64,000 nucleotides of DNA from JABDJZ01 sp047619685 (GTDB lineage: Bacteria > Bacteroidota > Rhodothermia > Rhodothermales > UBA10348): positions 44,158-108,157 of the forward strand of contig JBLHLC010000013.1 in NCBI GenBank assembly GCA_047619685.1, written 5' to 3'. Position numbers and translations under genes: made by a program. The notes beneath the pieces were generated by a model, which did no database searches, had not been told where the DNA came from, and worked only from the letters and a program-made list of their open reading frames with translations. Of the stretch, positions 1-8,079 are shown one piece after another (the first letter of the stretch is position 1; the number at the start of each line of letters is the position of its first letter).

Positions 1-519
1 GGACCCCGACCCGTGTTGCAGGCCAGTCTGGACGCTCCAATCCTGCTGGTTGGACAGGCGCCCGGGCGCCGGGTGCATGAGTCAGGCGTACCCTTCGATG
101 ACCCGAGTGGTGACCGGCTCAGGAAGTGGCTAAGTGTCGATCGCGAGACGTTTTACGATCCGACAAGAATTGCCATCGTCCCGATGGGGTTTTGCTTCCC
201 CGGAACTGGTACATCGGGGGATCTTCCGCCTCGCCCCGAGTGCGCCGAGACGTGGCTGGAGAAAGTCTTGACGCCAATGACCAAGGTTCGGTTGACGGTT
301 GTGATGGGCGCGTACGCCCTCAGATACCACCTGAAGCCAGGTCGGAAGTCGCTCACAGAGGTGGTTCGGGATTGGGAATCGTTCTGGCCGACGCATATTC
401 CTCTTCCGCATCCGAGCCCGCGCAACATTCGGTGGTTCAAGACGAATCCCTGGTTTGAAGATGAGGTCATACCGCGTCTTCAGCTCAGAGTGGCTGGGCT
501 TCTGGCCGTTGGCGACTAA
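1..519 (+). CDS. Uracil-DNA glycosylase family protein (5' end outside window)
   Basis: The reading frame is open from the first base, so the gene starts upstream of the window; the GTG at position 13 is internal, because the codons before it (reading GPRP) continue the family pattern that precedes VLQAS. The visible 172 residues carry GQAPG near the start (the motif-A region that binds and hydrolyses the uracil glycosidic bond), FDDPSGDRL, and a late HPSPRN segment matching the catalytic or DNA-intercalating His loop of the superfamily. The expected role is removal of uracil from DNA in base-excision repair, in the cytoplasm. Only an N-terminal segment of perhaps 20-30 residues appears to be missing. 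Family assignment is firm; exact subfamily and substrate are not. Confidence 0.88.
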   Translation, partial: GPRPVLQASLDAPILLVGQAPGRRVHESGVPFDDPSGDRLRKWLSVDRETFYDPTRIAIVPMGFCFPGTGTSGDLPPRPECAETWLEKVLTPMTKVRLTVVMGAYALRYHLKPGRKSLTEVVRDWESFWPTHIPLPHPSPRNIRWFKTNPWFEDEVIPRLQLRVAGLLAVGD

Positions 520-591
520 CAACTCAGTACGCCAGCGGCGACTTCGGGGTGGGGAGTCTGTCCCCCTTCTGTACTTATCTCGTTCGGTGGT

Positions 592-3252
592 TTGCGTCTC
601 CTACTTCTCGTCGCCCTCCTTTCGGTCAGCACGTCTCCCGCGAAGGGGCAGAGGGCGGAGCTTGGTGGGCGCGTGCTTGAGGCCGGATTTGAAGCCGGGC
701 TGAGAGGCGCACATGTGCTGGCCACCAGCCTTGCGGACACCGCGCGGACCGTTGGCGTGGCCACCAATCGGAGCGGCTTCTTCTCTCTCAAACTGGATTG
801 GGAAGGTCCGACGGCGGTGCAGATTTCGCATGTCGGTTTCCGCGCTTTTGGTGACTCACTTGATGCACATGGAAATGTGGACTTTGGGGTCGTCAGACTT
901 CAGCCCGACGTCACGGAACTGGAGACCGTGAACGTGGAGGCTCGGCGAGAGCGCATGACCATCAGGGGAGATACGGTCGAGTTTTTTGCCGGAGGGTTTT
1001 TCGTACCCAGATATACGCAGGCGGAGGCTCTGGTCAATGCGCTGCCAGGCTTCAGCATTGACAACGGCGTGGTTTTCTACCTGGGAAAGCCGGTCGATCG
1101 TGTGCTCGTGGACGGCAAGGCCTATTTCGGTAGCGACGTGATGGAGGCCCTCCAGACCCTGCCGGTCGAAATGATCGAGGCATTGCAGGTCTACGAAGAA
1201 CTGCCGGAAAACCGTCAGTTCTCCGGTGTGGATGATGGGACCCGGGAGCAGGTCATCAATCTTGTGACTGACCCTCAAAAGAGAAACGCCCTGACGGCTG
1301 ACGTTAGCCTGAGCGGCGGCACGTCGGACCGCTACTCCATGCAGGCCAACGTGGCCCACCTGAATGCCCCCAGAAACGTGAGGGCTTCCTTTCAGAGAAG
1401 CAACAATACCCCTGGGAGTGGCGGTTTCTCCAAAGCGGATTCGGGCACGCTGAGCTATGCCAACACCTGGCGGGAAAACACGCGCGTCAGGATGACCTAT
1501 ACCCTCCGCGACAGCCAGAACGAGACATTGTCCGAGCTTTCGCGCACCTACCTGGCCCAGGCAGGGCTGCCGGCGTCGTACACAGAGTCCAGGACGAGCG
1601 AAGCCGATTCCGAGGCCCACACATTCTCCGGCTCGGTCAGGCACACGATCGCTGGCAAACACCAACTGTCGTTTTCTCCGCGGCTGTTGGTGATGCGCAC
1701 CAGCGCGCGTAGTTCGCTGGATGCCACGACGGCGGCACAACTGACGGGCGACCTTAGTCGCGTTCTGACCGGATTTGATGGGACGAGCACCTCGCTCGCC
1801 GGAGGATTCGACGCGGACTGGGAAGTGACCGGTGACCGCACTGGATTTAGATCGTCCCTGGGTCTTTCCGCCTCGGATGACGCCGGGAATGACCTCCAGA
1901 CCTCCTCCTTTGATCCGACTAGTTCGTTCCTGACCGCAACCGAGTCTGCCAGTTCATCGCAATCTATCTCCCTGGACGGGTCGATTGGATTCATGAAACG
2001 CCTGGGTGAGGACGGCTTCTTGAGCGTTGATCTCAGTCACACAACCTCGGAGGACGACCAAGACCGACTGTCCTTCACCACTGCGGGAGACCAGGCGTCC
2101 GTGCTTGACTCGACACTTTCAAGCAGAGATACGCGCCGGCTGGCTGGCACAGACGCCAATTTGAATCTCTACTATGAGAAAGAAGACCGCGGCATGGGGC
2201 TCACGTTGGGCGCCGCTCGCAACCGGCGAACGCAAGACGAGACTCTTCCGGAGAAGAGTGGGGTGGCCGAAACCGACTACTTGTTGTCGGCCGGGTTGGA
2301 GCTGCATCGATCACTTGGGGACTTGGGGCGCCTGGCCGGAGGGTATCATGTTTCCGGTTCATCTCCGTCCGGGGGCGACCTCAGCCGCCGAGTGGACTAT
2401 TCCAATCCGCTGTTCTTGAGGGTTGGAAATCCGGATCTAGTCGCGAGCGCGACTCACGTAATTAACACCAGGGTGACGGTGCGCCAACGCGAATCGAATC
2501 GGTCGGTTGGTTTTGATGCGTCGCTGACGCTGGAGCAGAACCAGGCCGGATCCGAAACCTGGTACGCCGGTGGAGGAGACAGACTCGTTGAAGACATCCT
2601 CGTCCCCGCCGGAGGTCAATTGAGCCGAACGGCCAACCTGGGCTCGGCCAACTCATTCCGGCTAAGCGCGGATGCCGCAACAGCTCTCCCCGAGAGAAAA
2701 GGAGAGCTCCGTTTCCGGTTTAATCTGTCAACGCAACAGCGGCCAGTTTCCATCAACGGAGAACGGTCGAGCACCCGTGTCCGCGGGCTGTCGGGACAAC
2801 TGAGCGGCGGGATAAGACCTTCTCAGTCGCTCTCTTTGAATGCCACGTATTCGCTTTCCCATTCTTCCAGCCGGTACGACAACTCCGCCGCAGTCGCGAG
2901 TGACTATATCACACACCAAGGCTCCCTGCAGGGGGCGCTCCAATGGGAAAGCGGGCTCAGCCTCAATTCCATCTTTGGGTTCAACATCTATGAAAGACTC
3001 GGATCTGACTTCGACACGGCGTCATCCTCCTGGAACGTACAGGCCGACTTTCGCCCCAAATGGGCCGAGCAGTTGTCAGCTTCGCTCAGCCTGATCGATA
3101 TCCTGGATTCCGCGGATACGGTGAGTGGATCATCCTCGGCGCTTTACCTCGAACGCGCCCGGCAGAACCAGCTCGGCCGACACGTCTTGTTTTCCATCCA
3201 CTGGAATATCCGGAGTTTTAGACCCGGGAGGGGGGTTGCTTCCCGGCCATAA
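592..3252 (+). CDS. Outer-membrane beta-barrel protein with carboxypeptidase-regulatory-like domain (paralog 1)
   Basis: The 886-residue protein has a signal peptide (MRLLLLVALLSVSTSPAKGQ), a carboxypeptidase-regulatory-like beta-sandwich (about residues 25-105), a plug-like segment (about 110-235) with RVLVDGKAYFG and FSGVDDGTREQVINLVT, and a long C-terminal barrel rich in alternating polar/hydrophobic strands. It belongs to the outer-membrane barrel family related to TonB-dependent receptors and shares the plug motifs with the proteins at 4143-7031 and 8080-10845. The start is TTG at 592, the only start that yields an intact signal peptide; no ATG lies in frame just upstream. Unlike paralog 3 it has no GLPGLI neighbour. 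Its ligand cannot be predicted; transport, or a structural or adhesive role, are all possible. Confidence 0.85.
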   Translation: MRLLLLVALLSVSTSPAKGQRAELGGRVLEAGFEAGLRGAHVLATSLADTARTVGVATNRSGFFSLKLDWEGPTAVQISHVGFRAFGDSLDAHGNVDFGVVRLQPDVTELETVNVEARRERMTIRGDTVEFFAGGFFVPRYTQAEALVNALPGFSIDNGVVFYLGKPVDRVLVDGKAYFGSDVMEALQTLPVEMIEALQVYEELPENRQFSGVDDGTREQVINLVTDPQKRNALTADVSLSGGTSDRYSMQANVAHLNAPRNVRASFQRSNNTPGSGGFSKADSGTLSYANTWRENTRVRMTYTLRDSQNETLSELSRTYLAQAGLPASYTESRTSEADSEAHTFSGSVRHTIAGKHQLSFSPRLLVMRTSARSSLDATTAAQLTGDLSRVLTGFDGTSTSLAGGFDADWEVTGDRTGFRSSLGLSASDDAGNDLQTSSFDPTSSFLTATESASSSQSISLDGSIGFMKRLGEDGFLSVDLSHTTSEDDQDRLSFTTAGDQASVLDSTLSSRDTRRLAGTDANLNLYYEKEDRGMGLTLGAARNRRTQDETLPEKSGVAETDYLLSAGLELHRSLGDLGRLAGGYHVSGSSPSGGDLSRRVDYSNPLFLRVGNPDLVASATHVINTRVTVRQRESNRSVGFDASLTLEQNQAGSETWYAGGGDRLVEDILVPAGGQLSRTANLGSANSFRLSADAATALPERKGELRFRFNLSTQQRPVSINGERSSTRVRGLSGQLSGGIRPSQSLSLNATYSLSHSSSRYDNSAAVASDYITHQGSLQGALQWESGLSLNSIFGFNIYERLGSDFDTASSSWNVQADFRPKWAEQLSASLSLIDILDSADTVSGSSSALYLERARQNQLGRHVLFSIHWNIRSFRPGRGVASRP

Positions 3253-3342
3253 CGAGGCTCGCGCGGAAGCTGGGATCTGCATGTCGTGGAGTGGGTCATT
3301 TCCACGTTGTACTGAATGACCCCCTGCATCTATCCCCCAGAC

Positions 3343-4146
3343 ATGACAACCTCCAACGCAGACTCGCGGACTTGGGCCGCGATTGGCGTCCTCATTCTAT
3401 TTGTTCTTACCGCTGCCATAGGGTGGATCCAGGGACTGGCCTTTTCGGCGTCAGCCTCCCTGGCGGGGCAGACGGTGGTTCCGAGCTTGCTTTCAATTGC
3501 CCTGGCGTGGGCGCTTTCCTCGGCGTTCAGATCAAACCTGAAGTACAGGCTGATGGTTGGGGTCTGTGTATTCTGCGGGAGCTACAATCTTATCGGTAGC
3601 GCTCTTCTGAGTGCTCCGTCCGGGATCGAGGTGCCTTTCCTGCGTAATGGAGCTTCCCTCCTCTACGCCGCGACTATGCTGGTAGGCGGTCTGGTGGCGG
3701 GCTACCTAGCCTCCCTTGAGCCCATCAAACCGAGGAAATTCAGGATCGCTCCCGCGACTGCATTGGCGTCCGGCCTCGCAGCGTTCGCCGCCATGGCAAC
3801 AGCGGGTCTCATGGAAGGGACGCCCTTTTCAACGGCCGTTGAGATGGGTGGGCAATCTATCCTTCCGGCCATGGTCGCGGGCTGGGTCGGCGTTCAGGTT
3901 CGCAGACCCATTTGGCACCGGCGTCTGCTCGGGCGAGTCCTGGCGTTCGGGATTGGCCTTGGTGTCTTCGGAGCCTTGATGGCGACCTTGGCAACCCCAC
4001 CAGCGGGCATCGAAACCCTGTTCTTTTCCGGGCGCGGAGCTTTGGAAGGGGGGCTTGTGGCCTCGGTAGGAGGTGCCACCTACGGTGTCCTGAAATTCCT
4101 GTTTGATCCTGATCGCGACCAGCCGGGAAACCCCGCCCCGGCCTAA
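3343..4146 (+). CDS. Hypothetical polytopic membrane protein
   Basis: The 267-residue protein has about six to seven hydrophobic segments, such as AAIGVLILFVLTAAIGW, VVPSLLSIALAWALS, LLYAATMLVGGLVAGYL and VLAFGIGLGVFGALM, and a short acidic/proline C-terminus. I start it at ATG 3343 (MTTSNADSRT); an upstream in-frame ATG at 3316 would add nine residues ahead of the same polar N-terminus. I recognise no family motif. The 3' end overlaps the convergent barrel gene by four bases. It is probably an inner-membrane protein of unknown function. Confidence 0.6.
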   Translation: MTTSNADSRTWAAIGVLILFVLTAAIGWIQGLAFSASASLAGQTVVPSLLSIALAWALSSAFRSNLKYRLMVGVCVFCGSYNLIGSALLSAPSGIEVPFLRNGASLLYAATMLVGGLVAGYLASLEPIKPRKFRIAPATALASGLAAFAAMATAGLMEGTPFSTAVEMGGQSILPAMVAGWVGVQVRRPIWHRRLLGRVLAFGIGLGVFGALMATLATPPAGIETLFFSGRGALEGGLVASVGGATYGVLKFLFDPDRDQPGNPAPA

Positions 4147-7031
4147 AAACTGTAATTCCGCAGGGTGTAGATGAAGTTCAGCATCACGTAGCGCCCCAGC
4201 ACGTTGCTACTCGTGTCTTCTACGTAGAACGTGCTGACCGTCCGCCCCACGCTGGTCTGCTGGTCCAGGATGTCCATGACCGCGAACCGGACCTCGCCGC
4301 CATTCCCCTTCAGGAATTTGTACCCGAGCGACGCGCCGAGCAGAATGGACGTGTCATCGACCGAAGCATCTAGACCACGGTACGCCCGGTAGGCCGCCGT
4401 GCCGTTGAACACCCAATTGGCGTTCGGCATCAGGTTCACCTTTACAGCGGAGGTATGGGTAGCGTAGTTGGAGTCGAGCTCCGGCGCGATACTATTTGTG
4501 ATGATATTGTAGGAGGTGTTGTGGGACAAGGTGAAGTCCACACCCTCGCTGATGTTTGAGCCCAGCACGCCCCCGCCATTGAAGCCATGCACCTCGGCCT
4601 TGTTGGAAGCCCCGTTGACCAAGCTTGGGGTATTTGCGTAGCTGTAGCCTCCGCTGAAGTTCATGTTGGACTTCAAGAATCCAACAGGCTGCCCAAGGGT
4701 GACCAGGCTGCGTGCGTTCCAGTAGCCACTCAAGTTGGCCGGACGCGTTAGCTGTGAACCGGGGGCCAGCACAATTCCGTTGTCCAGCGTGGTCTCCTCC
4801 AGCGCCACCAACGTCTCGGACCCCACATAGTCTTGCGTAGTCGTAAGGCTCAGAAACCCGATGAATACACGACCTGCCAATGGATTCGTGGCGTTGTAGC
4901 GCCCCACGAAATTGTGCGAATAACTCTGATCCAGATCAGGATTTCCGGTAGAGAGAAATAGCGGGTTGGTGTTATCCACCACCACCTGAAGCTGGTTGAT
5001 TGACGGCGTGCTGGTCGATGTCCTGTAGGACAGCCGTAGATTGTTGGCCCGGCGTTCCCCGTACTGCAACGTGACTTGGGGGAGCAATTGCTCAAATTTC
5101 TTGTCCACGGCCGTCTCCAGGGGGAAGGTCTGATCCCCGGTCAAGCTCTCCTGCTGGGCGTCCAGGCCCACCGTCAGGAATGCTTTCTCCGCCCTGTAGC
5201 GAAAGCTCATCCCCGCACGCTGCGTAACCACGTCGTTCACGTATGTGCTGGAGAGCGTCGGATCAATCAGCGTGTAGAGTCCGGTGCCTACATCCAGCAG
5301 GTTTGCCCGCCGATCTGCGTCGCTACGCGAGAAAGCGGGACGATAGTTCACCTGGAACTGACCGCGTTCGCCTATGGGCTCCGTAAACGTTACGCTCGTG
5401 CCCAGGTCATAGCCGGACTGGAGGTTGTCGGTCCGCTGGTCAAAGAAGTTATCATCGCTCGAGGCATCAAAAAACGTGTTCTCTGACAACTGATCCGTGA
5501 CGCCATCCCGATCATTGACCCCACCAGAAAAATTCAGGGAGACGGTACGGCCCCGCTTGGCAAACTGGTGCCGAAAGAGGACGCTGGCAGACGAAGTCAA
5601 GCCGCTGTTTTCGGACAAGAAGTCGTTCAGCGTCTGGCTGAGTTGACCGCCCGCAGGATCGGTGTTCAGGCCGTAGACCAGACTCTTCGAGTCGTTGCTC
5701 TGTGCGCTGACACGCGGCGTGAAAATGAGGGAGTTTCGGTCGTTGATCGTGTAGGTCATCCGCGCCGTGAGGCGATGATTCAGATTGTTCGACGTAGCGT
5801 CGTTCGACTCGTTGTAGTACTGACTCTCCGTGGACGTCAGGAAATACTCCCGATCCAGGAGGTTGGCCGTCGTGTTGTCGCTGGTATTGAGGAAGTAGCT
5901 CGCCGACATCCGCACGCTGGAGCCCCACTCGTCCGAGAAGTTCACTCCGAGAGCGTTCGTTTGGTTGACGCCACCCTGACTCCCGACCTGAAAGTTGCTG
6001 GGGTTCGAGGAAACCCTGATTCCGGCGCCGCCGCCGCCTCCAGGACCGCCACCGAATCCGCCGCCCCGACCGCCACCGCCGCCAGGTCTGTCGCCACCGC
6101 CGCCACGACCGCCGCCGCCAGCACCGCGACCGCCGCCGCCAAAGCCGCCACGGCCACCTGCCGTACCGACCACGCCAAGCAGATCCTGCGTGGAGAAATT
6201 CTGCTCATTGATATTGTTGGACATCCCGATAATCGAGAGGCGCCGGGCACCGTTGAACATGTTCACACTGCCGCCGGACAGGTACCGATCCTCGGATCCA
6301 TACCCGCCATAAAGCTTCCCGAATTGCCCGTTTCGACGATCCTGACGGGTGACAATGTTGATTGTCATTTCGCCGCTGCCGTCGTCGAACCCTGCAAACT
6401 CGGCCTGGTCGCTCAGCTTCTCGAAGACCTGGATCTTGTCGATGACCTCGGATGGGAGATTGCGAAGAGCAGCCGTGGGATCGTCGCCAAAAAATTCTCG
6501 CCCATCCACCAGTACACGCCTGACCTGTTCTCCGTGGGCTTCAACCTGGCCGTCCTGCACGACAATGCCCGGCATCTTGGCCAGCAGGTCTTCCGCGTTG
6601 GCATCAGGGTTCACCTTGTAGGCCGCCGCGGCGTACTCGGTGGTGTCGCCGTTGATGGCCACGCGTTCCTGCATGGCCTCTACAATCAGGTCCTCCATAC
6701 GGGTCGCAATGGGCTCCAGACGTATCGTGTCCAGCTGGCGACCTGCAGATGGGATATCCAGCACGCGCAAGGCGGGCTCGAAGCCCACAAACGTAACCCG
6801 AATTCGGTACATCCCGGCTGTCGGCAAGAGCACCCGGAAACGTCCCTGCGCATCGGCCGCCACGCCGAACTGCCGAGTGGAATCCGCAAGCGGTGATGCG
6901 ATGACGTTGACGCCGGCAAGCGGATCACCGTCATCTGCCGAAACCACATTCCCGGTGAGCGGGATTGTCTGTGCCCTGACGGCCAGTGGCGCGACAAGAA
7001 GGCCGAGCAATAAAACGTAGCGCTTCATCAT
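4143..7031 (-). CDS. Outer-membrane beta-barrel protein with Gly-rich loop (paralog 2)
   Basis: The 962-residue protein starts with a signal peptide (MMKRYVLLLGLLVAPLAVRAQ), then a carboxypeptidase-regulatory-like domain (about 22-110), a plug-like region with RRVLVDGREFFGDDP and FAGFDDGSGEMTINIVTRQ (about 165-230), and a barrel extending to the C-terminus. Residues about 287-337 form a Gly/Arg-rich low-complexity stretch, absent from paralogs 1 and 3, that would sit in an early barrel loop or the plug-barrel junction. The next minus-strand gene upstream (7141-7965) has a very similar Gly/Arg-rich tail. Like its paralogs it is related to TonB-dependent receptors; the ligand is unknown. Confidence 0.85.
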   Translation of the reverse strand: MMKRYVLLLGLLVAPLAVRAQTIPLTGNVVSADDGDPLAGVNVIASPLADSTRQFGVAADAQGRFRVLLPTAGMYRIRVTFVGFEPALRVLDIPSAGRQLDTIRLEPIATRMEDLIVEAMQERVAINGDTTEYAAAAYKVNPDANAEDLLAKMPGIVVQDGQVEAHGEQVRRVLVDGREFFGDDPTAALRNLPSEVIDKIQVFEKLSDQAEFAGFDDGSGEMTINIVTRQDRRNGQFGKLYGGYGSEDRYLSGGSVNMFNGARRLSIIGMSNNINEQNFSTQDLLGVVGTAGGRGGFGGGGRGAGGGGRGGGGDRPGGGGGRGGGFGGGPGGGGGAGIRVSSNPSNFQVGSQGGVNQTNALGVNFSDEWGSSVRMSASYFLNTSDNTTANLLDREYFLTSTESQYYNESNDATSNNLNHRLTARMTYTINDRNSLIFTPRVSAQSNDSKSLVYGLNTDPAGGQLSQTLNDFLSENSGLTSSASVLFRHQFAKRGRTVSLNFSGGVNDRDGVTDQLSENTFFDASSDDNFFDQRTDNLQSGYDLGTSVTFTEPIGERGQFQVNYRPAFSRSDADRRANLLDVGTGLYTLIDPTLSSTYVNDVVTQRAGMSFRYRAEKAFLTVGLDAQQESLTGDQTFPLETAVDKKFEQLLPQVTLQYGERRANNLRLSYRTSTSTPSINQLQVVVDNTNPLFLSTGNPDLDQSYSHNFVGRYNATNPLAGRVFIGFLSLTTTQDYVGSETLVALEETTLDNGIVLAPGSQLTRPANLSGYWNARSLVTLGQPVGFLKSNMNFSGGYSYANTPSLVNGASNKAEVHGFNGGGVLGSNISEGVDFTLSHNTSYNIITNSIAPELDSNYATHTSAVKVNLMPNANWVFNGTAAYRAYRGLDASVDDTSILLGASLGYKFLKGNGGEVRFAVMDILDQQTSVGRTVSTFYVEDTSSNVLGRYVMLNFIYTLRNYSF

Positions 7032-7140
7032 GAGGGCGATTTTCGAGAAAACGGAGCTAGTTGGATTTGCTCACTATACCGCCGCCGTGACGCGCGGGTT
7101 GTCACGGATTGGTGTCGTTCCTGCCGCGAGTTTGTTTGGG

Positions 7141-7965
7141 TCACTTGGCAAGGTTCACCTGAACCCACAGGTTGATCGGCTCCGGTCCTCCACCAGGACC
7201 GCCGCCTTGCCCGCCGCCACCGCCTTGCCCGCCGCCACCGCCACCGCCCCGGCCACCTCGGCCGCCGCCGCCCCGGCCACCACGACCACCGCCACCGGCG
7301 CCACCGCCGCCGACGCCGGCCTGGCCTTCCTGACCCCGACCGCCGCCCAGCTGGACCGTCTTAACGCCAAGACTCAACATCGCCAGATCTGCGGGTAGAC
7401 CCAGATCCAGGTCGCCAAGCCCGGTAAGGGGTATAGAGAACTCGTAGCTCAGCGTACCGGCTTCAAACCGGGAGGAAGCCTCCAGGCCCTCAATAGAGCC
7501 GACGCGCACACGCATCGGGGGCGAGTCCTTCGCCAACAGCTGCATGTCCGTCATCTGTGCGCCAAACAACATTTCCATCATGGCCGGATCCGTCCCGCCC
7601 GTTGGAAGGGGAAGGGCCTCACTGCTGCCTCTGTTGAAATTGACCAAGCCCATCGGATATCGGAAGCCGGCGTGCTGGTCCTTGCCTCCCGCTGGATCGA
7701 TCCAGAGTTCCATGCCGGTCATGATGGCCTGCCGAACGGTCGCGGCATCTGAGCTTCGGACGGCCACGTAGAGCCGCTCGCTGTCGTTTCGGACTCCAAG
7801 CAGAATCCGTCCATCCTCGTGGCGCTGCATGCTTCCGGCCCATTCCTCCGTGTTTCCGTCCACCTTTGGCGGAGTCGAAGCCAGTTCGCTGGTCATCACC
7901 TTGCTGGTGCTGCAGCCCGCAAGCACCAACACCGCCATGAGAAGGATTTGTGAGTGGGGTTTCAT
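7141..7965 (-). CDS. Lipoprotein with DOMON/CBM9-like domain and Gly-rich C-terminus
   Basis: The N-terminus (MKPHSQILLMAVLVLAGCSTS) is a lipoprotein signal with lipobox LAGC. Residues about 30-200 read like a CBM9/DOMON-type beta-sandwich: PPKVDGNTEEWAG at the beginning, then LYVAVRSSDAATV and LWIDPAGGKD. Residues about 205-258 are almost pure Gly/Arg/Gln, followed by a short return to normal sequence (INLWVQVNLAK). It lies between two outer-membrane barrel genes on the same strand, with a terminator separating it from the upstream one. A surface accessory protein of the neighbouring barrel is a reasonable inference, not shown. Confidence 0.72.
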   Translation of the reverse strand: MKPHSQILLMAVLVLAGCSTSKVMTSELASTPPKVDGNTEEWAGSMQRHEDGRILLGVRNDSERLYVAVRSSDAATVRQAIMTGMELWIDPAGGKDQHAGFRYPMGLVNFNRGSSEALPLPTGGTDPAMMEMLFGAQMTDMQLLAKDSPPMRVRVGSIEGLEASSRFEAGTLSYEFSIPLTGLGDLDLGLPADLAMLSLGVKTVQLGGGRGQEGQAGVGGGGAGGGGRGGRGGGGRGGRGGGGGGGQGGGGGQGGGPGGGPEPINLWVQVNLAK

Positions 7966-8015
7966 TTTGCTCTGCCGAGAAGGGTGTCTGAAGGGTGCGT
8001 GACCGCCTGAAACAA

Positions 8016-8039
8016 AGAAACCGCCCTGAGGCGGTTTCT
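8016..8039 (-). terminator. Rho-independent terminator behind barrel paralog 3
   Basis: A perfect 10-bp stem (8016-8025 with 8030-8039) closes a 4-base loop. On the minus strand it is followed by a T-rich run (tttgtttc). It lies 41 bases past the stop of the 8080-10845 gene and ahead of the lipoprotein gene, so the lipoprotein probably has its own promoter or depends on read-through. Confidence 0.85.
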
Positions 8040-8042
8040 AAT

Positions 8043-8058
8043 GTCACAATTGTGTGAC
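8043..8058. repeat. Inverted repeat GTCACA-N4-TGTGAC
   Basis: Two perfect 6-base arms (8043-8048 and 8053-8058) are separated by ATTG, a few bases from the terminator and inside the leader of the lipoprotein gene at 7141-7965. A second GTGAC...GTCAC pair lies at 7087-7105, upstream of the next barrel gene. These could be regulator sites or minor hairpins; the evidence is only symmetry and position. Confidence 0.35.
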
Positions 8059-8079
8059 GGATCTGCGGATTATCTAGCC

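Noticed and set aside
6030..6170. Gly-rich coding stretch as a CRISPR or tandem array
   Set aside because: The repeat is an in-frame GCC/GGC codon bias of a Gly-rich protein segment with no fixed spacer unit.
5568..6896. Long plus-strand open frame of 442 codons opposite barrel paralog 2
   Set aside because: It lies antisense to a clear outer-membrane barrel gene and has no protein-like features of its own.
7073..7105. Promoter for barrel paralog 2 with TATAGT and GTGACA
   Set aside because: The spacing between the two elements is 21 bases, too long for a standard promoter.
8043..8058. Reading the GTCACA/TGTGAC repeat as a CRP-type binding site
   Set aside because: The arms are in the opposite order to a CRP site (TGTGA-N6-TCACA), so only a generic inverted repeat is reported.
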